From assembly GCF_964204645.1 (NCBI RefSeq), contig NC_134028.1, positions 10,641,001 through 10,705,000 of the forward strand: 64,000 bases of DNA, written 5' to 3'. The notes below the pieces were generated by a model, which was given only the letters and a program-made list of their open reading frames with translations, was not told the DNA's origin and did no database searches. The translations under genes and the position numbers were made by a program. Positions 54,501 through 58,121 of the stretch are shown here, in pieces. Position 1 is the first letter of the stretch, and each line of letters opens with the position of its first letter. The stretch comes from Tubulanus polymorphus. Its lineage: Eukaryota; Nemertea; Palaeonemertea; Tubulaniformes; Tubulanidae.

Positions 54501-55118
54501 TGAGAAATGGCAAACCAGTAGGAAGCTACAGGACCTAGAATTCTGGCCAAAATTGGCATTTTTGGGCACTAAAAAGGTCATAGGACGGCCATCTTGAGTC
54601 AGATCGACCCAATTTATCTTATGCTGATGGGCCCTTGGTAAATTCAAATATAAACTAAAGATCAAGGTAATTGATCAAAGCGTCTTCATAATTTCCCTCG
54701 AAAACTTCGAAAATGTATAAAAAGTGCTGATTTTGGCGAACAACAATGGCTGCCAGTCGGCCATCTTGAATCTGACAGGGCCAGTTTTTGGGCTGAAGAT
54801 GTGTCTAGGGTAGATGCATATATAAACCAAATATCAAGACATTACCTTGAAGCTTCTTCAAAACTTCTCAAAATAACTGGATTCCGTCTACAGACGGACG
54901 AACGCTACGACGGACAAACGGACGGACGACGGACGAAAAGTGAACGCAATAACCCGCTGGGACTAAAGTCCCAAGTGGGCTAATGAAGAGAACAGCATTC
55001 AGTGGTATAGAGAAAGGCAGGTCTTACCTATAGTGTGCTTACGTTCATTTGTTGTAACAGCATCAAAAAATTCATTCATTAAATTTTCCAAAGCCCGGAG
55101 TGAATTTTCATCAGATGC
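744..55118 (-). CDS. XPO6: Exportin-6 (karyopherin-beta family), 18 exons, both ends missing
   Basis: Exportin-6 is the RanGTP-dependent nuclear export receptor for profilin-actin complexes. I recognise it from near-continuous similarity to vertebrate XPO6. Exons, 5' to 3' on the minus strand: 55028-55118, 53252-53364, 52976-53176, 52577-52883, 48422-48857, 48221-48347, 45876-45991, 27885-27993, 27284-27376, 22783-23015, 20265-20351, 8323-8473, 8101-8247, 1972-2161, 1420-1575, 1159-1333, 974-1085, 744-899. All have AG/GT borders. They sum to 3,000 bp and every junction keeps phase with no stop, giving 1,000 residues against about 1,125 for the human protein. The start codon is in an exon not found to the right, and about 150 C-terminal residues lie beyond position 1. 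Introns reach 17.9 kb and are filled with mobile elements in both orientations. Confidence 0.95.
2640..2968 (+). repeat. Dispersed repeat C, copy 1
   Basis: The stretch from 'attgcccatgggcaaagtgt' to the AT-rich end matches 46018-46290 at roughly 85 percent by eye, with small indels. It lies in an XPO6 intron and is followed directly by the MITE at 2969. No coding potential and no clear termini, so the family is unknown. Confidence 0.7.
2969..3530 (+). mobile_element. Harbinger-like MITE, TAA target duplication
   Basis: The element begins GGCCATCCCAAAATAA and ends with the inverted copy TTATTTTGGGATGGCC. TAA occurs on both sides (2966-2968 and 3531-3533). The outer inverted repeat extends about 30 bp into a GTCGGTTTGCCG-type block. 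A 3-bp TWA duplication is characteristic of PIF/Harbinger elements. 562 bp, no ORF of note. Confidence 0.7.
3540..4990. other. Intronic stretch with decayed repeat, no gene seen
   Basis: Positions 3570-3890 weakly match the interior of the mariner-like MITE at 34484-35086 (shared 'tattttcaggtca' block and a GTGTGTGT stretch), so the open frame there is probably a decayed repeat. The rest is unremarkable AT-rich intron. A GC-richer patch near 3980-4480 shows no exon that fits XPO6. Confidence 0.4.
5070..5440 (+). repeat. Dispersed repeat D, copy 1 (empty-site copy for Kolobok)
   Basis: Matches 10985-11339 and, after its 'gtgtattaa', continues with sequence matching 18181-18230 ('..accattgacataga'). 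It therefore represents the same repeat without the Kolobok insertion. The open frame in the opposite strand appears in both copies but has no recognised domain. Confidence 0.7.
5690..6095 (+). repeat. Tandem array, about 150-bp unit, three copies
   Basis: Three diverged units each carry 'ttatctnaaaccattnatgagtta', 'ttggaaatgaaa', 'gaccttgacctttgacctac' and 'aggacccaaaatctaatcag'. The array occupies the place that holds the 155-bp array in other family B copies, so different minisatellites appear to occupy the same position within one element type. Confidence 0.6.
8101..8473 (-). CDS. XPO6: XPO6 exons 13-14
   Basis: Exon 8323-8473 encodes HAQSLASLKTFTHWLTQFGS and VMSHIKVVTPLFEKD. Exon 8101-8247 encodes HSAAHLFVSLMTLVRPPFLL and LPEIQALYNN. 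Donors for both are gtaagt. They are separated by only 75 bp, a very short intron in a gene whose other introns reach 18 kb. Confidence 0.92.
8480..10980. other. XPO6 intron, dispersed repeats only
   Basis: No exon or coding gene is visible. Two related blocks, 9575-9640 and 10140-10210 (shared 'ggctccttnaatgtcagcct'), and a second pair near 10090 and 10385 (shared 'gactggtttgc'-like text) suggest a local duplicated repeat. The frames across these blocks are not supported as genes. Confidence 0.4.
9481..9551. repeat. (TA)n microsatellite
   Basis: Uninterrupted alternating TA for about 70 bp. It creates a spurious open frame of alternating I and Y residues. Confidence 0.97.
10985..11339 (+). 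repeat. Dispersed repeat D, copy 2, split by Kolobok
   Basis: Left half of repeat D, ending at the TTAA at 11336-11339 where the Kolobok element is inserted. The right half resumes at 18177 and matches copy 1 through 'ccattgacatag'. Copy 1 at 5070-5440 shows the undisturbed sequence. Confidence 0.75.
11536..11543. promoter_or_regulatory. TGACGTCA (CRE-like) site near left Kolobok end
   Basis: A perfect TGACGTCA palindrome lies 196 bp from the left terminus and about 0.5 kb upstream of the transposase ATG. The same palindrome lies 187 bp from the right terminus. It may be a promoter element or a transposase-binding site; the sequence alone cannot decide. Confidence 0.45.
12047..16694 (+). CDS. 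Kolobok transposase with N-terminal THAP domain, 12 exons, intact
   Basis: Exons: 12047-12535, 13252-13377, 13709-13802, 13891-13956, 14196-14406, 14527-14694, 14771-15131, 15213-15405, 15493-15750, 15860-16031, 16138-16286, 16366-16694. All have AG/GT borders and consistent phases, giving 871 codons with no stop. Exon 1 holds a THAP zinc finger (CAVWGC near residue 24, later VCTDHF and AVPSI) that should bind the element ends. A cysteine cluster follows in exon 5 (CGCECACGS). The core has VFHSQLMLLFSTCPVC, SQPYIGSIPAGNILLS, TTFFRHQRNFLWPAI, GGDGRSDSPGHCAKFGSYSL, IVMDRHVQINKWLRE, FDVWHLAKS and SLEAYHSLILHFAPK, the block order of Kolobok-like DDE transposases. The acidic residues in GGDGRSDSPG, VMDRH and LEAYH are candidate catalytic positions. 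The C-terminus has three copies of a 12-residue QESNEKPSKSK-like repeat. Confidence 0.88.
16805..17953 (-). CDS. P2X7-receptor C-terminal (ballast) domain protein, 3 exons, stop at codon 25
   Basis: Exons 17712-17953, 17160-17396 and 16805-16976 join in phase to 217 codons. Residues after about 75 read TTDWCDCQCCEIMETPEENA, then KCITCHPGFRSNCLDIWVLE, AYYQYRQQY, YRYVAYRQLVRWCWGFLGEK, and RVPLPACALEVICQTFP. This is the cysteine-rich zinc-binding domain that forms the cytoplasmic tail of vertebrate P2X7 and also occurs alone in many invertebrate proteins. There is no channel or membrane part here. Codon 25 (17879-17881) is TAG in an otherwise open frame. Either the copy is freshly broken, or translation starts at a downstream ATG in the same exon that precedes AEKNTRESSDDM. 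The gene lies wholly inside the Kolobok element, convergent with the transposase, 110 bp between stops. Its role in transposition is unknown. Confidence 0.85.
17982..17989. promoter_or_regulatory. TGACGTCA (CRE-like) site upstream of P2RX7-C gene
   Basis: A perfect TGACGTCA palindrome, 29 bp upstream of the first ATG of the minus-strand gene and 187 bp from the right terminus of the Kolobok element, mirroring the left-end copy. Confidence 0.45.
18388..18715 (+). mobile_element. TTAA-flanked small element holding a family B 3' end
   Basis: TTAA at 18384-18387 and 18716-18719 flanks ends that share an inverted TTWAACCGGC-like block. Inside, 18480-18694 is the 3' part of a family B element, from 'ggtcggccatcttgattctg' to the hairpin and CTAA. 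The combination looks like a small TTAA-type element into which a truncated Helentron-like tail was inserted. The inverted repeat is short, so the boundaries are tentative. Confidence 0.45.
18848..20108 (+). mobile_element. Mariner-like element or MITE, TA target
   Basis: Left end CCATATTTTCCGGCCAATAA and inverted right end CCGTATTTTCCGGGCAAATA, each preceded by TA (18846-18847, 20109-20110). TA duplication fits Tc1/mariner. The 1,261-bp interior has no transposase motif I can recognise. A 107-codon minus-strand frame at 19616-19939 has no known domain. Confidence 0.65.
20265..20351 (-). CDS. XPO6: XPO6 exon 12 (87 bp)
   Basis: A short exon encoding RLLNIAAFSTKMKLNETNSE and QSDFIE. It is less conserved than its neighbours, but length, phases (2 in, 2 out), acceptor 'attacag' and donor 'gtaagt' fit the gap between RFNDA and HAQSLA in the family. 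The 11.8-kb intron that follows holds the Kolobok element. Confidence 0.82.
20960..21336 (-). repeat. tRNA-derived SINE (minus strand)
   Basis: The minus strand from 21336 reads GGCCTCGGTAGCTCAGTGAG with a good A box, then a B box GGTTCGAGTCC at 21257-21267. The arms are not a clean cloverleaf and unrelated sequence follows, so this is a SINE head and not a functional tRNA gene. The 3' limit is uncertain. The open frame here is incidental. Confidence 0.55.
22783..23015 (-). CDS. XPO6: XPO6 exon 11
   Basis: Encodes YIGLEFYV followed by ESECRRLHCTLRDLCSLLQA and GRLVDHFIGENFPQRFNDA, matching the centre of exportin-6. The acceptor was set at 'ttctattctag' (exon high end 23015) because it keeps phase with the preceding exon. 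A second AG four bases inside would break the frame. Donor gtaagg. Confidence 0.9.
23680..23745 (+). repeat. tRNA-like SINE remnant
   Basis: TGGCTCAGTGGGTAAATC resembles an A box and GGTTTTGATTCCC a degenerate B box, with a run of T between. The tRNA fold is broken. Probably a fragment of a tRNA-derived SINE. Confidence 0.4.
23839..24271 (+). mobile_element. TTAA-flanked MITE (piggyBac-like ends)
   Basis: TTAA at 23835-23838 and 24272-24275. The left end CTCTTTGCCTACCAGG and inverted right end CTCTTTGCCTGCCAAA form a terminal inverted repeat. 433 bp. An 81-codon frame is present but has no recognised motif. Confidence 0.65.
24280..25420. other. XPO6 intron, nothing recognised
   Basis: AT-rich sequence with short open frames that show no domain and no exon-like borders matching XPO6. 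No inverted terminal repeats noticed. Confidence 0.35.
25423..26702 (+). mobile_element. Helentron-like (family B) element with internal minisatellite
   Basis: The 5' end CTAGGGGTCCAGAGACACC is followed at once by GCCCACTTGGGA. The 3' end has the hairpin GGGACTAACGTCCC, then AAGTGGGCTAA. The 12-mer GCCCACTTGGGA recurs inverted next to the 3' end, as subterminal inverted repeats do in Helentrons. The interior (25620-26220) holds about four copies of a 155-bp unit with 'actattcaacgccccctggt' and 'aacttgcaattgatt'-type text. Two units, near 25935 and 26085, are almost identical, a recent duplication. A G10 run is at 26391-26400. No protein is encoded. Confidence 0.7.
27284..27993 (-). CDS. XPO6: XPO6 exons 9-10
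   Basis: Exon 27885-27993 encodes LRFRFNQSQLDELDDDTVDD, an acidic linker typical of the family. Exon 27284-27376 encodes SETEWQSFLRQNLEVVAKIC. Both are bounded by consensus splice sites (cag/gtaagt and cag/gtaggt). Confidence 0.9.
28182..28741 (+). mobile_element. TTAA-flanked MITE with internal hairpins
   Basis: TTAA at 28178-28181 and 28742-28745. Left end CACATTCGCTGTCGC and inverted right end CACGTTCTCTGCCAC. The interior has several GACGA/TCGTC stem-loops, for example GACGAGATAAATCGTC near the left end and GACGAGTAATCTCGTC near 28585. 560 bp, non-coding. Most like a piggyBac-type MITE. Confidence 0.6.
28746..30020. other. XPO6 intron, nothing recognised
   Basis: AT-rich sequence without exon-like or repeat termini that I can support. 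A 79-codon plus-strand frame near 29067-29306 has no recognisable domain. Confidence 0.3.
30295..34165 (-). mobile_element. hAT-superfamily element, 5-bp target duplication
   Basis: Left end CAGGGTTCATAGCCTCCAGG and inverted right end CAGGGTTCGTAGCGATCCTG. The flanks carry TAAAG at 30290-30294 and 34166-34170. Uninterrupted copies of repeat A read 'caataaagtaaaattg', so the empty site supports a 5-bp duplication and not the usual 8 bp. 3,871 bp, carrying one decayed transposase gene on the minus strand. Confidence 0.8.
30711..33553 (-). pseudogene. hAT transposase with BED zinc finger, frameshifted and internally deleted
   Basis: Exon 1 (33303-33553) encodes a BED-type finger, RCKICAKTIDISSMGEAALK ending SHAVSRKH. 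Exon 2 (32274-33043) contains LLFDESLNKRTQSKQLDVMF, LSMDGPSVNWCFY and LKIGSCGLHILNDAFK. Exon 3 runs 30711-31948. The splice junctions are in phase, so the gene was once functional. Two lesions are visible. A 1-base loss in exon 2 near 32960 produces a stop soon after the LTKENVLRAD segment. Near 31127 the expected region with the hAT-C dimerisation motif is absent and the frame changes, so KFHKP is followed almost directly by the downstream part beginning VERDNMAEMTYRAQRLICD. The protein is not expected to be an active transposase. Confidence 0.85.
34484..35086 (+). mobile_element. Mariner-like MITE, TA target
   Basis: Terminal inverted repeat CYRTAAAAACCGGCGTATAA at both ends, with TA at 34482-34483 and 35087-35088. 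It splits repeat A exactly: intact copies read 'cggctaagccaatcat' at this point. The GGCGTATAAGTCGAGG motif recurs inside near each end. 603 bp, non-coding. Confidence 0.75.
35339..36300 (-). pseudogene. DIRS tyrosine recombinase, frameshifted
   Basis: Three overlapping frames: 35941-36300 (SVAHLAYFLLHLFVVKGLQV, IKGYRSAISHTL), 35726-35980 (LFLACSARRSEIHALSV) and 35339-35674 (REWLFIPLLDHLKGDISRDT, SHQVRSMATS, FWNSPSTFTSFY). The catalytic Arg in the first conserved box, the HxxR of SHQVR and the terminal Tyr are all visible. Two frameshifts separate the parts. The stop directly after the active-site Tyr comes from the junction with repeat A, so the normal last residues are missing. Confidence 0.8.
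37064..37709. repeat. 323-bp tandem duplication inside the DIRS element
   Basis: 37064-37386 and 37387-37709 are almost identical at an offset of 323 bp, differing at a few bases. Each copy contains DIRS sequence joined to the first part of the MITE at 37559-37809, so the duplication happened after the MITE inserted. Confidence 0.85.
37559..37809 (+). mobile_element. hAT-type MITE, 251 bp, 5-bp target duplication
   Basis: Terminal inverted repeat CAGGGCCGKCGGAA at both ends and TAAGG at 37554-37558 and 37810-37814. The DIRS frame resumes exactly across the empty site. A truncated copy of its left part lies at 37236-37386 because of the tandem duplication. Like the large hAT element it starts CAGGG and duplicates 5 bp. 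Confidence 0.8.
38986..40241 (-). pseudogene. DIRS gag-like gene, frameshifted
   Basis: The start encodes WDDHVSCASCRRKSGQICSR with CKTCEVWSEDLW and RANKAQKLKDH, the cysteine-rich signature found at the N-terminus of DIRS gag-like proteins. It continues through frames broken near 40000, 39750 and 39560 into a region with SHVIPLSVRGQANPVFAYRQ, also typical of DIRS gag. At least three frame changes are needed. Confidence 0.65.
40310..41740. other. Intron sequence, possible DIRS flank
   Basis: No gene found. A short block near 40980-41030 resembles 10575-10620 (shared 'gggctct/aggctcc-aaaaac-gat-gct' text), hinting at another dispersed repeat or a DIRS terminal region. I could not define termini. 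Confidence 0.3.
42529..43239 (+). CDS. Three-exon gene of unknown family inside a DNA transposon
   Basis: Exons 42529-42667, 42759-42819 and 42966-43239 have donors gtgagt and gtattt and acceptors 'atatag' and 'ttcgcag', join in phase, and give 157 residues with no stop. The N-terminus is strongly acidic (NDDDFDDLFFDSDE), followed by a Ser-rich linker and a basic stretch. The C-terminal 90 residues (VINHRVFKFSS, GKSIDKILTTNTSPSRLG, INQWFTKIQDTLCSAIHLST) look like a compact folded region. I recognise no family and see no DDE or zinc motif. It may be an accessory protein of the element. Preserved splicing and frame argue that it was recently under selection. Confidence 0.6.
43231..43319 (-). 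pseudogene. Possible truncated minus-strand gene of the same element
   Basis: After a good acceptor (cttgtttttag) the minus strand opens at an ATG at 43317 and encodes MDLCRLCGKNAKPPDRRPID plus eight residues before a stop at 43231. CRLCG is a zinc-knuckle start like those of ZAD or BED-type fingers. A donor (gtatgt) after a likely non-coding exon is at 43696-43695. I read this as the remaining first coding exon of a deleted transposase gene, but this is inference. Confidence 0.35.
44221..45212 (+). mobile_element. piggyBac-like relic, TTAA target
   Basis: TTAA at 44217-44220 and 45213-45216. Left end CCCTTACAATACCAC and inverted right end CCCTTTCAATACCAC. Near 44370 an ATG opens a short frame whose shifted continuation is acidic and Ser-rich (SDNEYGSSSSDDEA), like the N-terminus of piggyBac transposases. 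The rest of the transposase is missing and two diverged copies of a 'aaggtcacatatatccaaa' block fill the interior. Confidence 0.65.
45362..45740 (+). repeat. Repeat A copy 3, internally deleted
   Basis: Begins 'acaagaaccctaaggagcac', passes 'cctcagataaatcttttccc' and jumps from the 'gtgaatgcgga' block directly to 'aacaaatcaactaaaaattt', skipping about 250 bp present in other copies. It ends near 'ggctaagccaatcatagagg'. Confidence 0.65.
45876..45991 (-). CDS. XPO6: XPO6 exon 8
   Basis: Encodes PTFDGYFACLDIWNIFLDYI, matching the exportin-6 GYFSCLDIWTLFLDYL region. Acceptor 'ttttag', donor 'gtaagag', phase 0 in and phase 2 out. The next exon is 17.9 kb away across the largest intron in the window. 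Confidence 0.9.
46018..46310 (+). repeat. Dispersed repeat C, copy 2
   Basis: Matches 2680-2960 from 'attgcccatgggcaaagtgt' onward. The MITE that follows copy 1 is absent here. Confidence 0.7.
46895..48139 (+). mobile_element. Helentron-like (family B) copy, 5'-truncated, with doubled 3' part
   Basis: Starts inside the element ('ttccacctatgaatga'). A first diverged 3' end lies near 47420-47465 ('gctgggactaaacacccaag') and a second at 48100-48139 ('gcccattggcactaaaatcg' to CTAA), so two tails are arranged head to tail. A separate TA-target element is inserted in the second unit at 47636. A TTAA preceded by a CAGTACGGGCC-like inverted end at 46880-46887 suggests another piggyBac-like end just upstream. 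Confidence 0.55.
47636..48076 (+). mobile_element. TA-target MITE, 441 bp
   Basis: Ends CCGCCTAGAAGAAACTTAAC and, inverted, CAGCCTAGAAGTAACGTAAC, with TA at 47634-47635 and 48077-48078. The interior is GC-richer than the surroundings and non-coding. Confidence 0.6.
48221..48857 (-). CDS. XPO6: XPO6 exons 6-7
   Basis: Exon 48422-48857 (436 bp, the longest) encodes the family-typical LFTWIPLSSTMTPSLLTTIF block, MNCINELLSKNCVPLE and QMFQQTFYILQRLTKE. Exon 48221-48347 encodes YIDKFTEFLQLFVSIHLRRF and FLSLLFKYTFKQ. The phase-2 junction within ELDEGYIDKF is consistent between them. Confidence 0.93.
48889..49800 (+). repeat. Repeat A copy 4
   Basis: Full-length-like copy from 'acaagaaccccaaggggtac' to 'aaattttaacgaagcccttt'. 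A diverged insertion near 49470-49640 includes 'gggacctgggacctgg'. A family B element starts directly after it at 49811. Confidence 0.65.
49811..51699 (+). mobile_element. Helentron-like (family B) copy with repeat A copy 5 nested
   Basis: 5' end CTAGAGGTCCAGAGACACC at 49811, 155-bp-unit array to about 50270, then repeat A (50273-51105), then the B 3' half, ending in hairpin GGGACTAAAGTCCC and CTAA at 51696-51699. A stretch of about 125 bp (51139-51268) is repeated at 51307-51430. Confidence 0.7.
50273..51105 (+). repeat. Repeat A copy 5
   Basis: From 'acaaaagccccaaggggcac' to 'gagcctttactctggaaacc', without internal insertions, so it documents the empty sites used to date the hAT, 7-bp-TSD and piggyBac-like insertions elsewhere. 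Confidence 0.7.
51700..52560. other. Repeat A fragment, then GC-richer intron
   Basis: 51705-51950 is a diverged internal part of repeat A ('gcacatagcattagcatatc', 'aacagtagatgataccacgg'). 51950-52500 is GC-richer with several GTTGC/GCAAC repeats and a direct GTCGACATAAGC-type motif, but no supported exon. Confidence 0.4.
52577..53364 (-). CDS. XPO6: XPO6 exons 3-5 (N-terminal HEAT region)
   Basis: Three exons: 53252-53364 (ELLNNFSLQDGAWKHCLYF), 52976-53176 (VKLIVDIGRLDWPHFYPDFF) and 52577-52883 (LLGLIMLQTTSEEM, then the low-complexity ATPPPSPT loop). These are the N-terminal repeats expected to contact Ran. Donors are gtaaaa, gtaaga and gtaagt. Only about 32 bp separate exon 53252-53364 from the start of a Helentron-like repeat at 53397, so a mobile element lies very close to its acceptor. 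Confidence 0.93.
53397..54983 (+). mobile_element. Helentron-like (family B) copy, near full length
   Basis: 5' CTAGGGGTCCAGGGACACC, then GCCCACTTGGGA; about six 155-bp units to 54360; a unique 3' half with 'ggccatcttgaatctgacag' and GGACGGACG repeats; 3' hairpin GGGACTAAAGTCCC and CTAA followed by T. It fits between two XPO6 exons. Confidence 0.75.
55028..55118 (-). CDS. XPO6: XPO6 second coding exon (N-terminus)
   Basis: Encodes SLRALENLMNEFF followed by TTNERKHTI, matching the first helix of exportin-6. The acceptor is 'attcag' and the donor 'gtaagac'. An in-frame TGA lies just upstream of the acceptor and there is no ATG, so initiation must be in a separate small exon ending in phase 0. 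The exon ends in phase 1. Confidence 0.9.
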
Positions 55119-55614
55119 CTGAATGAATCAAACAAAATCTAGGGTTGCAAAACATTCAAAGAAACTCTTTTTTAACATTTTTGTATTTGCAATGAACATT
55201 GCACACGTCCATGGTTTCATTGCGAAATCCAATCAGAGTAATTCTAGTAAAGGATACCGCTGGGAAAACCAGCATACGTGCCACAGACATATCGTACTGT
55301 TTGCTGTGCGATTCTGCCACATAACCTACCTATCTAATGCATATTTGTCATACTTAAGATTTTCCTATCGAACAACTGGTAGTACCCATCATAGAGACAT
55401 TCTCTCAGCTTACCATGATTGTCTAGCAGGCGCTGGCTATAAGGGCATTAAAAAGACGCATGACATGACACACACTAAATATTGGTGGAAGACCATGTAC
55501 AAAGACATACATCATTACGTAGAATCATGTACCACATGTATCCAGGCTAAACGGCTAAACGCCAACGCCCTGCTTTGACCAACATGCCTATACGGACCTG
55601 CCAACCCTGAATTT

Positions 55615-56130
55615 TTTTTTCAAGTAACACATCTAAATTTTAAGTATTTCCAGAAATTTCTAAGGAACCAACCTTTTAACTGGTAATTTTCATGAAAAAT
55701 AAGTAGTTTCCTTAATCAAAAGTTCATCTATCAAAATCAAATGTTTTTTTGGTGGGACTTTTTTCTGTACATTCTGTCTCATGTTTAGAATCGTGTGTGT
55801 CACTAGGCTCAGATTGAGATGATGGATTTAAAGAAAACTCGGCATCAGACATGACAGAATTATCCTCACCAGTAGCTGACAGAACTTCATAATAGCGGGT
55901 CACAAAGCAGTCAGTGTTCTGCCAAAGATCGTTGAAAATTTATTCTGGCATGATTTACCGCAAAAGCAAGTAAATGAACAATATGACGACTTTTATTCGT
56001 GTAATAATAAATGATATCTATTAAATGTTATGGAAAAACATTTCCCGGATTTTGAATCGATATGAAATACGTAACGTTTTTGGAAAAACATAACACCGTA
56101 ATTTCACTTTCATTTAAGCAACCATTCCGG
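55615..56130. other. Unidentified insertion in the gypsy relic
   Basis: About 515 bp interrupt the integrase gene. The ends are not clear inverted repeats. On the minus strand a 70-codon frame (about 55970-55750) reads NDLWQNTDCFVTRYYEVLSA and then a Ser/Glu-rich stretch; no family recognised. Confidence 0.4.
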
Positions 56131-56789
56131 GATAAAACAGAATCGTTGGCAAGGTCAGCCTATATCAGACACTTTCCACTGCTGGCACATTGTCCATTGT
56201 CAAATACAGGTGAGAAATATTTTCTTTTAGTAGTAGACAGCTACTCCAGATGGATTGAGAGGTTTCCCTTGAAGACAGAAGAAGCCAGTGAGGTCGCTAG
56301 GGTTCTCTACAATGAAATCTTCCCTAGGTATGGTGCCCTGCGCTCTCTGATATCTGATCGTGGCAGGTCATTCCTAAATGCATTAGTGTCATCTTTGTGT
56401 GATATATTCTAAGTGAAGCGTCATGCAACATCCGGTTACTATCCTCAGACAAATGCAACTGTTGAACGTCAGAATAGAACACTCGCGCAGATATTGCGTT
56501 GTTACATTAATGAACAACAGTCTAACTGGGCTGAAATTCTACCAAGCATTTTAATAGCCATCGGGGCTTCTCCATGCGAATCAACTGGGTTTTCCCCATT
56601 CCATGTTTTGTTTGCTAAAGAAATGCCTCTGCCACTGGATACAGTCCTCACACCTACTGAGAATCTTTCAATTGTAAAAGAAATCGTCACTCAACGAAAC
56701 CAGGCTACGCAGGCCAAGAATGGACGCTCGTACAATAAGGCAGCTGAACATCCTAAGTTTAAAGTTGGTGACGAAGTATGGGTCACTAA

Positions 56790-57335
56790 AGGCCCCCGCA
56801 CACGAACAAATTTTGCGTACGCATTTAGCGCTGAATATAGGGCCCGCACAAGAGCCCAAAACTGCGCTCAGCAAAGGGAGCTGCAGCAAAAGCACGTATG
56901 CATTATACAACCACATTTACTGCATATCTGCACCGTTTACTTCTTATTGCCCTTGTCAAATCTATTTGAATATAAAGGGAATTTTCTGTTCTTATTACAT
57001 CTATATCGGCATTAAAAGTCTTGCAAGGGGAAAATTGTGATTTTGATAATTTAAGTAATCCCATATCATAAATCAGCGTTTTTCTAATCTGAAAACAATA
57101 AACTAGCCGCTATCATCAGTTTTTGAGTAATGACCCAAGCGCATTGACGACGAATGAAACGCAAATAGCACTGAGTTGCCCGCACACGAGAGCGCAGTTG
57201 GCACTGCGTCAAAAATATCAAACATGATAGATATTTGGCGAACGACAAAATGCGCTCGAAAAGGCCCATGCACACGAGCCGAAAACAGCGCTGCGCCATT
57301 TGCGTACGCTGTTATCGGCTTGTGTGCAGGGGCCT
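56790..57335 (+). mobile_element. Harbinger-like MITE, TAA target
   Basis: Ends AGGCCCCCGCACACGA and, inverted, AGGCCCCTGCACACAAG, with TAA at 56787-56789 and 57336-57338. Removing it rejoins the integrase frame. Several further GCCCGCACACGAG-like motifs lie inside near both ends. 546 bp. Confidence 0.75.
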
Positions 57336-57365
57336 TAATGAGGCAGTGCCGGTTTGTAAATCCAA

Positions 57366-58121
57366 ACAAGAGCCCCAAGGGGCACTATGGCCAGCCTGTC
57401 AGCTTTTCATAAAATAGCAAATGATGACAAATGACAAAACTAGCACAGACAGCGACTGGATCTGGCAGGAACAAATACCTCAGATAAATCTTTTCCCTTG
57501 GTCTTATTGATTTTTTTGCGGAATAGAATTTAATTTTCTGAAATTTGCTCAATAAAACAAAATTGAATTGGATTTGATGTTTAACCTTGTTCAATAAAGT
57601 AAAATTGAATTGGATTTGATATTTTTTTTAGGAATAAAATTTGAAAAAGCTATTATTCCCGGACTTTGCACAATGGTCAATGATATTTTCTATAGTGCAA
57701 ATCAAAATATTCCTCCCAAAAACCAAATCAACTAAAGCTTTCACAGAAATCGATCTTGAAAAACAACTTTAGATCTTAAAATGTAACCCGGAAGTAAAAC
57801 GGTAGACGATACTGCGGGTTCACGTGAACACCTGCTGATTTCTGCGGCTAAGCCAATGATAGAGGAGTCTTTGCTTTCTGATTGGCTTTTCAAAACCAAT
57901 ATTTTTGCGATCAGATATTCGCGAAAAAGCTCATATAAATTTCAACGAGGCCCTCCTCCAAAATTCAGCAACGTAGAGTTCGGAGAATGGATAATGCTTT
58001 AATTAATGATTTGTATGAATATATGATCAGTTGCACTGACTAAGAGCCTTTACTCTAGAAACCATGTCATTTAAATTCGCTCCATTTGTATAGTAACAGG
58101 CTCAGCCAACGGTTGGCCTAA
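57366..58121 (+). repeat. Repeat A copy 7, inserted in the gypsy gene
   Basis: Starts 'caagagccccaaggggcact' and ends in the palindromic GCCAACGGTTGGC followed by CTA. The gypsy frame continues across the site, which fixes both ends of family A: a 3' hairpin plus CTAA, as in Helitron-type elements. About 150 bp of the interior is missing near 57645. Confidence 0.7.
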
